From positions 1 through 47,761 of the forward strand of contig CAKZNC010000218.1 in assembly GCA_937129385.1 (NCBI GenBank): DNA of 47,761 nt, in the 5' to 3' direction. Both the position numbers and the translations under genes were made by a program. Within the stretch, counting starts at the first letter, position 1, and each line of letters opens with the position of its first letter. This document shows, one piece after another, positions 8,966 to 16,904 of the stretch. The notes under the pieces are model-generated. The model was not told where the DNA came from. It did no database searches and saw only the letters and a list, made by a program, of their open reading frames with translations. Source of the DNA: an uncultured Bacteroidota bacterium. GTDB lineage: Bacteria; Bacteroidota; Bacteroidia; Bacteroidales; GCA-2748055.

Positions 8966-9367
8966 ATGAATTACTTTGATGCACCCTACCTGTCCATCAA
9001 CTGGGACGACGATTGCAATTGTGTCTGCATGGAGTGGAAGAAATTTGTAAAAGGCAGGGGTTACAGGGATGGACTTGATAAAGGGCTGGAACTGGCAGTA
9101 TCAAAAAGTACTGAAAGATGGCTGGCTGATCTTCGTATGATGAACGTGGTGGATATTGAAGACCAGGCATGGTCGAACGAGGACTGGTTTCCGAGAGCCA
9201 TAGCAGGTGGGATCAGGTATATGGCGATCGTGATTCCCAAGGATGTATTTGCGAAGATGTCGGTCAATTCGATCATGGGAAAAGTTCCGGAATCGGCCAT
9301 CCAGGTTGCCTATTTTGAGGAAAACGGGGAGGCCAAACAATGGCTTAAGAAACAACCCGGACAGTGA
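8966..9367 (+). CDS. SpoIIAA/STAS-like small conserved protein
   Basis: A 133-residue soluble protein. I start it at ATG 8966 (MNYFDAPYL); an upstream in-frame ATG at 8903 adds a tail with no conserved look. The pattern WLADLRMMNVV followed by DQAWSNEDWFPRA and IVIPKDVFAKMSV is shared by a family found widely in Bacteroidota, which appears to adopt the SpoIIAA/STAS-like alpha/beta fold. No clear phosphorylatable DSSG-type motif is visible. The gene lies 12 bases before a hybrid kinase and upstream of a SpoIIE-type phosphatase, so a partner-switching role is plausible, but this is inference from fold and context only. A kinase-regulating adaptor is another option. Confidence 0.8.
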   Translation: MNYFDAPYLSINWDDDCNCVCMEWKKFVKGRGYRDGLDKGLELAVSKSTERWLADLRMMNVVDIEDQAWSNEDWFPRAIAGGIRYMAIVIPKDVFAKMSVNSIMGKVPESAIQVAYFEENGEAKQWLKKQPGQ

Positions 9368-9379
9368 AAGGATAAGCAG

Positions 9380-11560
9380 ATGGAGAAGAGGGCACGCATA
9401 CTTGTTGCAGAGGACAGCCGGACACAGGCTGAGATGATCGGTTACATACTGGAGGAGTCCGGATATGATTTCCGGATCGCATCCGACGGGAAAAAGGCAC
9501 TACGGGAAATTCCTGGCTTTGATCCGGAACTCGTCATTTCAGATGTGATCATGCCTGAAATGAATGGGCATGAACTTTGCAAACGTCTCAAAGCCAATGA
9601 AGCGACGCGAGATGTTCCTGTGCTGTTGCTGACCAGCCTGGCTGGGCCTGAAGACATCCTTGCTGGTCTTGAATCGGGTGCAGACTCCTACCTGATGAAG
9701 CCCTATGATGAGAAGATTTTGCTGGAAAAGATAGAATTGCTGTTGCAAAAAAGCGGATCATCTGGGAACAAGCCGGGGCAGAAAACCTATAAGTTTATTG
9801 TGGAAAAAGCTTCTTATGAGTTGAAGACCAGCAGGAGGAACATGCTGGATATGCTGCTGGCCGTCTGCGATTCTGCGATCCAGGATAACAGGAAATTGCA
9901 GACAGCACAGGAGGATCTTTCAGAAATAAATGCGACCCTCGAGGAACGTGTCGAGGAGAGCACCAGGACCCTGCAGGAAAAGCTGGAACTGGGCCGTTCC
10001 ATGGAGGAACTCCTGGAGAAGAACAGGGAGCGCTACACACGTTTGGCACACAGTGCCAATGTGGGGATCATCCTGGTCGACCTGGACGGCAGGATCGAGT
10101 TCGCCAATGCAGCGATGGCAAAGATCCTGGATACCAGGTCTGAAAAAGATCTCGGCGGGAGCGATTTCAGTACATATTTCTCCTCGAAGGAGGAATACAA
10201 TGAGATCTTTGAAAGATTAAGATCTTCTGGTAAGCTTCATGATGAGGAACTAAAACTATACACCCCCAAGCGGATGCCCAGGTGGGTTACCATGAACCTG
10301 GTAAGGCAGGAGGACAGAATCAGCGGGATGATCTTTGATAAGACAGGTAAAAAATTTCTTCATGAGCGTGACCTGCATTACCGGGAGGTACTCAGGAATA
10401 CAAAAGAAAATGCGGAACGGTCTGACAGGCAGAAATCGTTTTTTCTCAAAGGGATGGCGAACCAGGTGAAAGGTCCCCTGAACCAGGTAAGCGCGTATGC
10501 CAGCCTTCTTGCTGAAGCGAAACCCGGTGATCTCAGGGCAAGGTCCTATAAGAACAGGATCAGCCTGAATGTTTTTGAGCTGAGGAACAAGATATCTCAT
10601 ATGCTTGATCTTTCGAAAATTGAGGCGGGGCAGGTCCGCCCGATCGAGAAGGAACTCCCCGTGGTTCAAAAATGCAGAGAGGTATGTGAAGAATACAGGC
10701 AAATATTGAAACTGATGGGACGGGAAGAGATCAGCATCCGTTGCCGGACGGAAGCCATTGAAGAGCAGGCGGTCATCATAACCGATTCATCACTGTTTAT
10801 ACAGATCGTCAGGATACTGATTGACAACGCGGTAGGTTTCTCTGAACGAGGAAATATCGACGTGATTATCAAGCGCATGGACGACAACCTGGAGGTACAT
10901 ATCAGGGATGAGGGCCCCGGGATCGGGAAAGAACGTCTGGAAGAGATCATCCGAAAAGCCGGCAACGGCAATTACCTGGAAGATAACCAGGAGCTGGGCC
11001 TGGGGCTGCATGTTGCCAAAAAGCTCGTCGAAATGCTGAAAGGGAAGCTTCACGCACTGTCTGCACCAGGTAAAGGGTCGGACTTCTTTTTTTCAATGCC
11101 GTTGAAGGAAAAGAAACAGGACAGTTTTCAGGAGGATGTAGAGGAATTGGCCTATTATATTTCCCATCTAAGTGATAAAACGATCATGGTGGCAGAGGAT
11201 ATGTACGACAACTACGTCTTGCTATCTGCTTACCTGGAACATACGGGAGCAAGGCTCATCTGGGTGAAGAATGGCGAGGAGGCGATCAGGAAATTCGAAT
11301 CAGGGACGAGGATCGATATGATCCTCATGGACATTAAAATGCCTGTAAAAGATGGATTCCAGGCGATCCGCGCCATCCGAGTGGTCAACAAACAGATCCC
11401 CATCATCGCAGTTACAGCTTTTGAAAGTCCGGAACACCGGTCCAAAGTAAAAGAGCTGGGAGTGAATGCATTCATCAGTAAACCGGTTGAACAAAACGAG
11501 CTCCTGGAAACACTTTCCGATTGTTTTGCCGGGAATAAACAAACAATCGAAAATGGATGA
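9380..11560 (+). CDS. Hybrid sensor protein REC-PAS-HisKA-HATPase-REC lacking the acceptor histidine
   Basis: A 726-residue soluble protein. It has an N-terminal receiver (phospho-Asp in VISDVIMP, Lys in LMKPY), a coiled coil (about 145-215) and a PAS domain (about 220-335). Next come a HisKA-like helix, a HATPase domain (IDNAVGFSE, DEGPGI, ELGLGL) and a C-terminal receiver (Asp in LMDIKMP, Lys in SKPV). Where the H-box should read SHExRTPLN, the sequence reads MANQVKGPLN, with Asn361 at the histidine position. The protein therefore cannot autophosphorylate in the normal way, though the ATP site and both receivers look intact. It may act as an ATP-dependent scaffold or phosphatase, or be phosphorylated by other kinases on its receivers. 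It starts 12 bases after the SpoIIAA-like gene and overlaps the phosphatase gene by 8 bases. Confidence 0.9.
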   Translation: MEKRARILVAEDSRTQAEMIGYILEESGYDFRIASDGKKALREIPGFDPELVISDVIMPEMNGHELCKRLKANEATRDVPVLLLTSLAGPEDILAGLESGADSYLMKPYDEKILLEKIELLLQKSGSSGNKPGQKTYKFIVEKASYELKTSRRNMLDMLLAVCDSAIQDNRKLQTAQEDLSEINATLEERVEESTRTLQEKLELGRSMEELLEKNRERYTRLAHSANVGIILVDLDGRIEFANAAMAKILDTRSEKDLGGSDFSTYFSSKEEYNEIFERLRSSGKLHDEELKLYTPKRMPRWVTMNLVRQEDRISGMIFDKTGKKFLHERDLHYREVLRNTKENAERSDRQKSFFLKGMANQVKGPLNQVSAYASLLAEAKPGDLRARSYKNRISLNVFELRNKISHMLDLSKIEAGQVRPIEKELPVVQKCREVCEEYRQILKLMGREEISIRCRTEAIEEQAVIITDSSLFIQIVRILIDNAVGFSERGNIDVIIKRMDDNLEVHIRDEGPGIGKERLEEIIRKAGNGNYLEDNQELGLGLHVAKKLVEMLKGKLHALSAPGKGSDFFFSMPLKEKKQDSFQEDVEELAYYISHLSDKTIMVAEDMYDNYVLLSAYLEHTGARLIWVKNGEEAIRKFESGTRIDMILMDIKMPVKDGFQAIRAIRVVNKQIPIIAVTAFESPEHRSKVKELGVNAFISKPVEQNELLETLSDCFAGNKQTIENG

Positions 11561-12509
11561 CCGGAATTCAAATATCAGTGATCGTAATCTACTCGACATG
11601 AAAATGATGCTGGAGAAGAAGCAGAAAGAGATCAGGCGTCTTAAGAAAGACCTTGTACTTCAGGAGAGCGAAATCGATGCGCAGAAAGAGATCATTGAAA
11701 ATCAGCGTGATGTAGCACTCAGGCAACGTGATGAGGTTGCATTCCAGCAAAAAGAGATCAGGGCGAGTTTTACTTATGCAAGCAGAATACAATCGGCGCT
11801 GCTAACTTCGGATGAACAGTTCAGTAAAAACTTCAGGGAGTACTTTATCCTGTACAAACCGAAGGATATCGTTAGCGGAGATTTTTACTGGATGACCAGC
11901 GATGAGAAAAAAATTGTGCTTACTGCTGCAGATGCAACAGGGCATGGTGTGCCGGGTGCTTTTATGAGCCTGATGGGCATGGTCTTCCTGAACGAGATCG
12001 TTGATTCCATGGGTGTGGATGAACCAGCTGAAGTACTCGAGATGATGCGGAAGAGGATCACCAGTGCGTTTTACAAGGAGGAGGGGGTGGAGCAGATCAA
12101 CGCCGGCATGGACATGTCGATGGTAAATATTGATAAAAAGACCCTGGAGATGAGATGCGCCGGTGCATTCAACTCGGTCATCGTGATCAGTAAAGGAAAA
12201 CTTCATGAGATCCCTGCCAATAAAATGCCGATCGGGTACCATCCCTACCTGATGGAAAAACAATTTACAACGCGGACACATCAACTTGAGGAAGGTGACC
12301 GTATCTACCTCTTTTCCGATGGTTTTATTGATCAGTTCGGCTGGCGAAACAATAAGAAATTCATGAAACGAAACTTCAAGGAGTTATTGCTGGAGATTCA
12401 GAACGTCCCCGTGCAGGCTCAGAAGGTATTGCTTGAGAATAGTCTGAATAACTGGAAAGGAGATCTTGAACAGTTGGATGATATCATTGTCATCGGAATC
12501 GAGGTTTGA
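11553..12509 (+). CDS. SpoIIE/RsbU-type PP2C protein phosphatase
   Basis: A 318-residue protein starting at ATG 11553, overlapping the previous stop by 8 bases; an upstream in-frame ATG at 11466 lies inside the preceding gene. Residues about 15-75 are a strongly charged coiled coil. The rest is a SpoIIE-type metal-dependent Ser/Thr phosphatase, with SGDFYW, DATGHGVPGA (metal-binding Asp), GMDMSMV, LFSDGFIDQFG and the C-terminal QLDDI motif. Such enzymes dephosphorylate STAS anti-anti-sigma proteins, or couple receivers to phosphatase activity. Here the receiver is not fused but encoded directly upstream, and a SpoIIAA-like gene opens the same operon. I see no anti-sigma kinase of the RsbW type in the window, so the substrate is unknown. 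Confidence 0.9.
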   Translation: MDDRNSNISDRNLLDMKMMLEKKQKEIRRLKKDLVLQESEIDAQKEIIENQRDVALRQRDEVAFQQKEIRASFTYASRIQSALLTSDEQFSKNFREYFILYKPKDIVSGDFYWMTSDEKKIVLTAADATGHGVPGAFMSLMGMVFLNEIVDSMGVDEPAEVLEMMRKRITSAFYKEEGVEQINAGMDMSMVNIDKKTLEMRCAGAFNSVIVISKGKLHEIPANKMPIGYHPYLMEKQFTTRTHQLEEGDRIYLFSDGFIDQFGWRNNKKFMKRNFKELLLEIQNVPVQAQKVLLENSLNNWKGDLEQLDDIIVIGIEV

Positions 12510-12528
12510 ATGAAAACCAGGAGTCATA

Positions 12529-14721
12529 ATGGAGGATAGGATAATTTCGAAAGTGAATGAAGTGCTGATCGTTGAGGACAGTCCGACACAGTCCGACAAC
12601 CTGAAATATATGCTACAGGGAACAGGGATGCAGGTTGTGCAGAGCTATAACGGATCAGAAGCGCTTACTTTAATGAAAAGCATTCGTCCCGACCTCATCA
12701 TCACTGATGTCATGATGCCGGAGATGAATGGTATTGATCTTTGCACGCACCTGAAGAACAACCCCGATCTGAGAGATATCCCGGTGATCATTCTGACCAC
12801 TCTCGACAGTGTGGATGACATATTGACAGCACTTGCTGCGGGCGCTGACGGTTATGTGATGAAACCCTACAATAGAACAAACCTGCTCTCAGGGATCCAA
12901 CAGGTAATTGACAACAGGGAGATTCTTAAAAGCGGGGAAGAGGAAGAACACTTGCAGCTGACCTATAATGGGAAAAACTATGTGATCCATGCCAATGGTG
13001 CGAAAATATTAAGTATGCTCTTTACTTCCTATGAATCGGCCAAAATGAAAAGTGCTGATCTGAAGGAGAAAAAGGAGGAGTTGCTTGTAGTAAGTAATCT
13101 TCTGAAATCAAAGATTGAGAAACGAAAGAGTGAGCTTGGTGATCAGCTGGATAAGATCAGGGATGCCGGATCAGAGATCAGGAAATCTGAGAAGAGATAC
13201 ATTGAACTTATCGAATATGCACTTACCGGAATTTTCATTCTGGATAAAGCGGGCAATATCGTACAAACCAATCTCGCTTTTTTAGCCATGCTGGGTAAAG
13301 ATGCCAACAGGGAAGAACCGATAAGTAGTGCAGAGATCTTTGAGAGTGACGAAACATGGCAGGGATTCCGGGATGCATTGCATAGCAAACAATCGGTTGC
13401 TGAATTTGAGACCCGGCTGAAACATGAAAAAGGTGAAAAGATCGTAGTATCGGTCAATGCCTTTTTAGACGAAGGAGAGATCTCATGTGTTGTAACGGAT
13501 ATCACTGAACAGAAGAAAGAGGAAGAACAATTGAAAGAGATGATGGAAGAACTGATCAATGCGAAAGAGAAGGCAGCGCAGTCTGAATCCGTCAAGACCT
13601 CTTTCCTGGCCAATATGTCGGACCGGATCCTGCAGCCCGTAAAAGTGATGTTAAAAGAAGTTGAGCAGGTTGGGGGAGAAAACCTGGCAGGGGAGAATTT
13701 ACGGTTTCAATTGAACGAGATCATTGATATTGGGAATTACCTGTCAAACCTTATCGACAGTACGATCGATGTCGCCATGCTTGAGGCAGCGGAGGCAAAA
13801 TTCAGACTTGATGATTGTTTCATTAACCAGTTGCTGATCGATATTTTTGCTGACCAGCAGAAGAAACTGGAAGAAAAGGGGATGGAGGGGCCGGAACTCA
13901 GATTGCGGCGGCAGATCAAGGACACTGGATTTATGATCAGGAGCGAAGACTACCGGCTCAAAAGAATATTTCAAACCCTGCTTGAAAATTCATTCAAATA
14001 TACACAGAAGGGGATCATCGAATTTGGCTATAAAATATATGCACAATCTTCAGGCAAGGAGGGTGTGCTGCTTTTTTATGTCAAAGATACCGGAGCTGGA
14101 ATGCCTGAGCAGAAGGTGCGACATATTTTTGACCGGTTTGGGTCCGGGGAGGAGGAGGGGAGGAGGAATGATTATCATGCAGCAGGCCTCGGCCTGTCAC
14201 TCTCACGCGGGTATGTGGAAATGCTGGGCGGTAGGATCTGGTGTGAATCCGAGCCGGAGAAGGGAACAGGGTACTTTTTTACCCACCCGGTTGAAAACAG
14301 TGATGCGGTTAGGGCTTTATCTTCCGAAAAACTGGCTACACGAAGCCTGAAAATGATCACCCAGGGAAAGAAGGTGTTGCTGACCGAACATATTGATGAA
14401 CAGTATGAGCTGTTAATCAGTATCCTGGAGCCATTGAATATGGTCATTGAACGGGCCGTTTCGGGTAAAGATTTGGTCGACCAACTGAAATCCGGGAAAA
14501 AGTATGACCTGTTATTTGTCAACCTGAAATCGTCAATTGTAACCGGACAGGAGCTGGTGACTGAAATACGGCGACTGAACAACAAGGTTCCGGTGATCGT
14601 TCGCTCGACATTTTTTTCAGATGAGGAAACGCATCTGCTCAGGGAGTTTGGATGCGATCACTTGGTTACCAAGCCGGTAGACCCGAAGGTCCTGTTCAGT
14701 ATGATCGGGAGCTTGCTCTGA
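12529..14721 (+). CDS. Hybrid sensor protein REC-PAS-HisKA-HATPase-REC with dead H-box and dead C-terminal receiver
   Basis: A 730-residue paralogue-like neighbour of the 9380 protein with the same domain order. The N-terminal receiver is intact (VEDSPTQ, Asp in IITDVMMP, Lys in VMKPY), followed by a coiled coil and a PAS domain (about 225-335). The H-box reads NMSDRILQPVK with Asp365 in place of the acceptor His. The HATPase has ENSFKYT, DTGAGMP and AAGLGL, so ATP binding looks possible. The C-terminal receiver reads LLFVNLKSS with Asn665 instead of the phospho-Asp, and its acidic pair is TEH, so it is a pseudo-receiver. Only the N-terminal receiver can be phosphorylated. An AGGAG at 12519-12523 supports ATG 12529. 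It closes the operon that starts with the SpoIIAA-like gene. Confidence 0.9.
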   Translation: MEDRIISKVNEVLIVEDSPTQSDNLKYMLQGTGMQVVQSYNGSEALTLMKSIRPDLIITDVMMPEMNGIDLCTHLKNNPDLRDIPVIILTTLDSVDDILTALAAGADGYVMKPYNRTNLLSGIQQVIDNREILKSGEEEEHLQLTYNGKNYVIHANGAKILSMLFTSYESAKMKSADLKEKKEELLVVSNLLKSKIEKRKSELGDQLDKIRDAGSEIRKSEKRYIELIEYALTGIFILDKAGNIVQTNLAFLAMLGKDANREEPISSAEIFESDETWQGFRDALHSKQSVAEFETRLKHEKGEKIVVSVNAFLDEGEISCVVTDITEQKKEEEQLKEMMEELINAKEKAAQSESVKTSFLANMSDRILQPVKVMLKEVEQVGGENLAGENLRFQLNEIIDIGNYLSNLIDSTIDVAMLEAAEAKFRLDDCFINQLLIDIFADQQKKLEEKGMEGPELRLRRQIKDTGFMIRSEDYRLKRIFQTLLENSFKYTQKGIIEFGYKIYAQSSGKEGVLLFYVKDTGAGMPEQKVRHIFDRFGSGEEEGRRNDYHAAGLGLSLSRGYVEMLGGRIWCESEPEKGTGYFFTHPVENSDAVRALSSEKLATRSLKMITQGKKVLLTEHIDEQYELLISILEPLNMVIERAVSGKDLVDQLKSGKKYDLLFVNLKSSIVTGQELVTEIRRLNNKVPVIVRSTFFSDEETHLLREFGCDHLVTKPVDPKVLFSMIGSLL

Positions 14722-14884
14722 GAAAGTATCCTGACCGGAGAAACAACCTATGTCGGATAGGCATTCCCTTACATACAGAGTTCAGTTTTTCCATATTCGG
14801 TTTGCAAGTTCCCTGATTCGACGATTGTACAATGATTACATCCTATGACATATCATCTTTACAGTGGAGGCCCTTTAGATTGGG

Positions 14885-14892
14885 TATCTTTG
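14885..14892 (+). promoter_or_regulatory. Minus-7 promoter element before the PAS-PAS kinase gene
   Basis: TATCTTTG is an exact match to the Bacteroidota consensus TAnnTTTG. It lies 32 bases before ATG 14925 in a 203-base gap. No clear TTG at minus 33; TTTA at 14858-14861 is a weak candidate, about 23 bases upstream. It would start a separate transcript for the 14925-19325 kinase group. Confidence 0.5.
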
Positions 14893-14924
14893 AGTTAAGT
14901 TATTCCAGTGCTTAAAGAAATTGC

Positions 14925-16424
14925 ATGGTTACAAAAGAATCTGTTCATATTGACTTCAGGGTGCTTGCTGAGAAAGCGGGGATCGGGATGGCTGTGCTTG
15001 ACGGTTCTTTCAGGTTCATATATGTCAATCCCAGGCTGTCAGAACTTCTCGGATTCGAAAACGATGAGCTGACATCGCTTGCATGCATGGAGATCAGTCA
15101 TCCTGATGACCTGGATGAGATCATGCATGATCTTGAGCAGCTGAAGAGGGGTGAGTCAAGGGAGATATCCCTTAGGAAAAGATTCAGATGTAAGAACGGT
15201 GACTATTTGTGGACCAGGTATACGGTCAGTCATGCCGGGAAAATGGGAGATATCAGTGATGCCTATATAGGTGTTGTGGAACGCTCCGGATTTGGCAGTG
15301 TTCCTGACTCAGACTTTCGCCAAATCTTCCAGAATACTCCGGACATGATCTTTGTTACAGATCGCGAAAAAATGCTGATTGATTTTAACTCCAGTTTTGT
15401 GAAGGCAACAGGGTATGGTCATTCTGAACTCACAGGGAAAAAGTTGGAGACGTTTATGGCAGATGAAAGCCGCAGCGTTCTGAATGAGGTATTTTCTACC
15501 ATTGAAAAAGGAGAAAAGTATAATGATTACACCCTCAGAACGATCAGAAAGGATGGCCGGAGCCTGCATATGCTGGTAACAACGGTACCTCAGTACAAGA
15601 ATGGAGATTTTGTTTCTGCATGGTCCATCGCGCGGGATGTTACAGACAAAAAACGGGGCCAGATGGAGGCGAACCGGATCAACAAGCAGTTAATTGAGAA
15701 GAACAGGGAACTGGAGCAGATCGTCTATGTGACCTCGCATGACCTTCGTTCTCCGCTGGTGAATATCCAGGGCTTTACCCAGGAGCTTGAAATTTCTATC
15801 CAGGACCTGAAGAAGTTGCTGGAGACTATGTCGATCCCTGAAAAATATCGCAACGAGATCGAGTATATTGTTGACACCGAGATCCCGGAATCCATTGATT
15901 ATATTAATTCAGGTACCTACAAAATGGACCAGCTGCTGAAAGGATTGCTCACGATCTCAAGGCTGGGAAGGAGACCGCTTGAGAAAGTTGAGCTCGACAT
16001 GAACAGTGTTGTTAAGGAGATTGCCAAGAGCCTTGAATTCCAGTTGAAGGAGGAAGGGATCAGTCTGGAAACAGATCCGCTTCCTCCATGCATAGCGGAT
16101 GAATCACAAATTCTCCAGGTGTTTTCCAACCTGCTGGATAATGCGATCAAATATATGCGTGAAGATGAGAAGGGCAAGATCAGGATATCTGGTGAAAAGA
16201 TCAGTTCGGGCGTGCGGTACATGGTCAGTGACAATGGCAGGGGGATTCCGAAGGATAAACATGAACGGGTATTTGAGATTTTCTACAGGGATGAGCAAGG
16301 TGAGAGCGGCGATGGCCTGGGGCTCACCATTGTCAGGAAGGTGATCGAAAAACACATGGGTGAAGTTTCGATAGAATCAAGTCTCAACCAGGGTACATCT
16401 GTGATAATTACAATTCCCAATTAA
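14925..16424 (+). CDS. PAS-PAS sensor histidine kinase
   Basis: A 499-residue soluble kinase. Two PAS domains (about 8-120 and 125-245) are joined by a short helix to HisKA with acceptor His272 in VTSHDLRSPL. The HATPase has DNAIKYM, DNGRGIP and GDGLGLT. The H-box style (Y-V-x-S-H-D-L) is the one found in phytochrome-like kinases that pair with Rcp1-type single-domain regulators. Such a regulator follows 5 bases downstream. There is no GAF-PHY chromophore module, so the stimulus is whatever the PAS domains sense. The 203-base gap upstream holds a good minus-7 element, making this the first gene of its transcript. Confidence 0.92.
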   Translation: MVTKESVHIDFRVLAEKAGIGMAVLDGSFRFIYVNPRLSELLGFENDELTSLACMEISHPDDLDEIMHDLEQLKRGESREISLRKRFRCKNGDYLWTRYTVSHAGKMGDISDAYIGVVERSGFGSVPDSDFRQIFQNTPDMIFVTDREKMLIDFNSSFVKATGYGHSELTGKKLETFMADESRSVLNEVFSTIEKGEKYNDYTLRTIRKDGRSLHMLVTTVPQYKNGDFVSAWSIARDVTDKKRGQMEANRINKQLIEKNRELEQIVYVTSHDLRSPLVNIQGFTQELEISIQDLKKLLETMSIPEKYRNEIEYIVDTEIPESIDYINSGTYKMDQLLKGLLTISRLGRRPLEKVELDMNSVVKEIAKSLEFQLKEEGISLETDPLPPCIADESQILQVFSNLLDNAIKYMREDEKGKIRISGEKISSGVRYMVSDNGRGIPKDKHERVFEIFYRDEQGESGDGLGLTIVRKVIEKHMGEVSIESSLNQGTSVIITIPN

Positions 16425-16429
16425 CAATT

Positions 16430-16894
16430 ATGAGAAAAGACATCGTAATATTGATCGCAGAAGATGATGATGGCCATGCAGCGCTTGTACAGCGAAACCT
16501 GAAACGTTCGGGGATCGCCAACAAGATGATCCGATTCAACAATGGAGAGGAGGTCCTCAAATTCCTTATTAAAGAGGAGGGGGATGAAGGTCCTGTATTA
16601 AGTACCCCTTATTTACTACTCCTGGATATCAGGATGCCAAAGGTGGATGGCATCGAAGTTTTAAAGAGGCTGAAATCTCATCCTGAATTGAAAAAGATGC
16701 CGGTGATCATGGTAACCACAACGGACGATCCCAGGGAAGTCAATCGGTGCCATGAATTGGGATGCAATAATTATGTCATCAAGCCAGTCGATTATGAAAA
16801 ATTCGTAAAAGCGATTCGGCAACTCGGGCTTTTCCTAAAAGTCGTGCGTATACCTGAATTTGAAGACAATGTGACGATTGAAAAAACAGATTGA
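16430..16894 (+). CDS. Single-domain response regulator, Rcp1-like
   Basis: A 154-residue lone receiver. It has the acidic triplet AEDDDGH, a long beta3-preceding loop (EEGDEGP) typical of the Rcp1 subfamily, phospho-acceptor Asp66 in LLDIRMPKVDG, Thr in MVTTTD and Lys in VIKPVD. There is no output domain, so it acts as a phosphate shuttle or by protein contact. Start ATG 16430 is 5 bases after the PAS-PAS kinase stop, which is its probable donor. The next gene, a REC-kinase, starts 10 bases after its end and may be its target. Rcp1 relatives usually serve phytochromes, but no phytochrome is present here. Confidence 0.93.
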   Translation: MRKDIVILIAEDDDGHAALVQRNLKRSGIANKMIRFNNGEEVLKFLIKEEGDEGPVLSTPYLLLLDIRMPKVDGIEVLKRLKSHPELKKMPVIMVTTTDDPREVNRCHELGCNNYVIKPVDYEKFVKAIRQLGLFLKVVRIPEFEDNVTIEKTD

Positions 16895-16904
16895 AACGAA
16901 TTCA

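Noticed and set aside
8772-8969. 65-codon open frame upstream of the SpoIIAA-like gene
   Set aside because: Low-complexity composition, no conserved pattern, and it overlaps the start of the supported gene.
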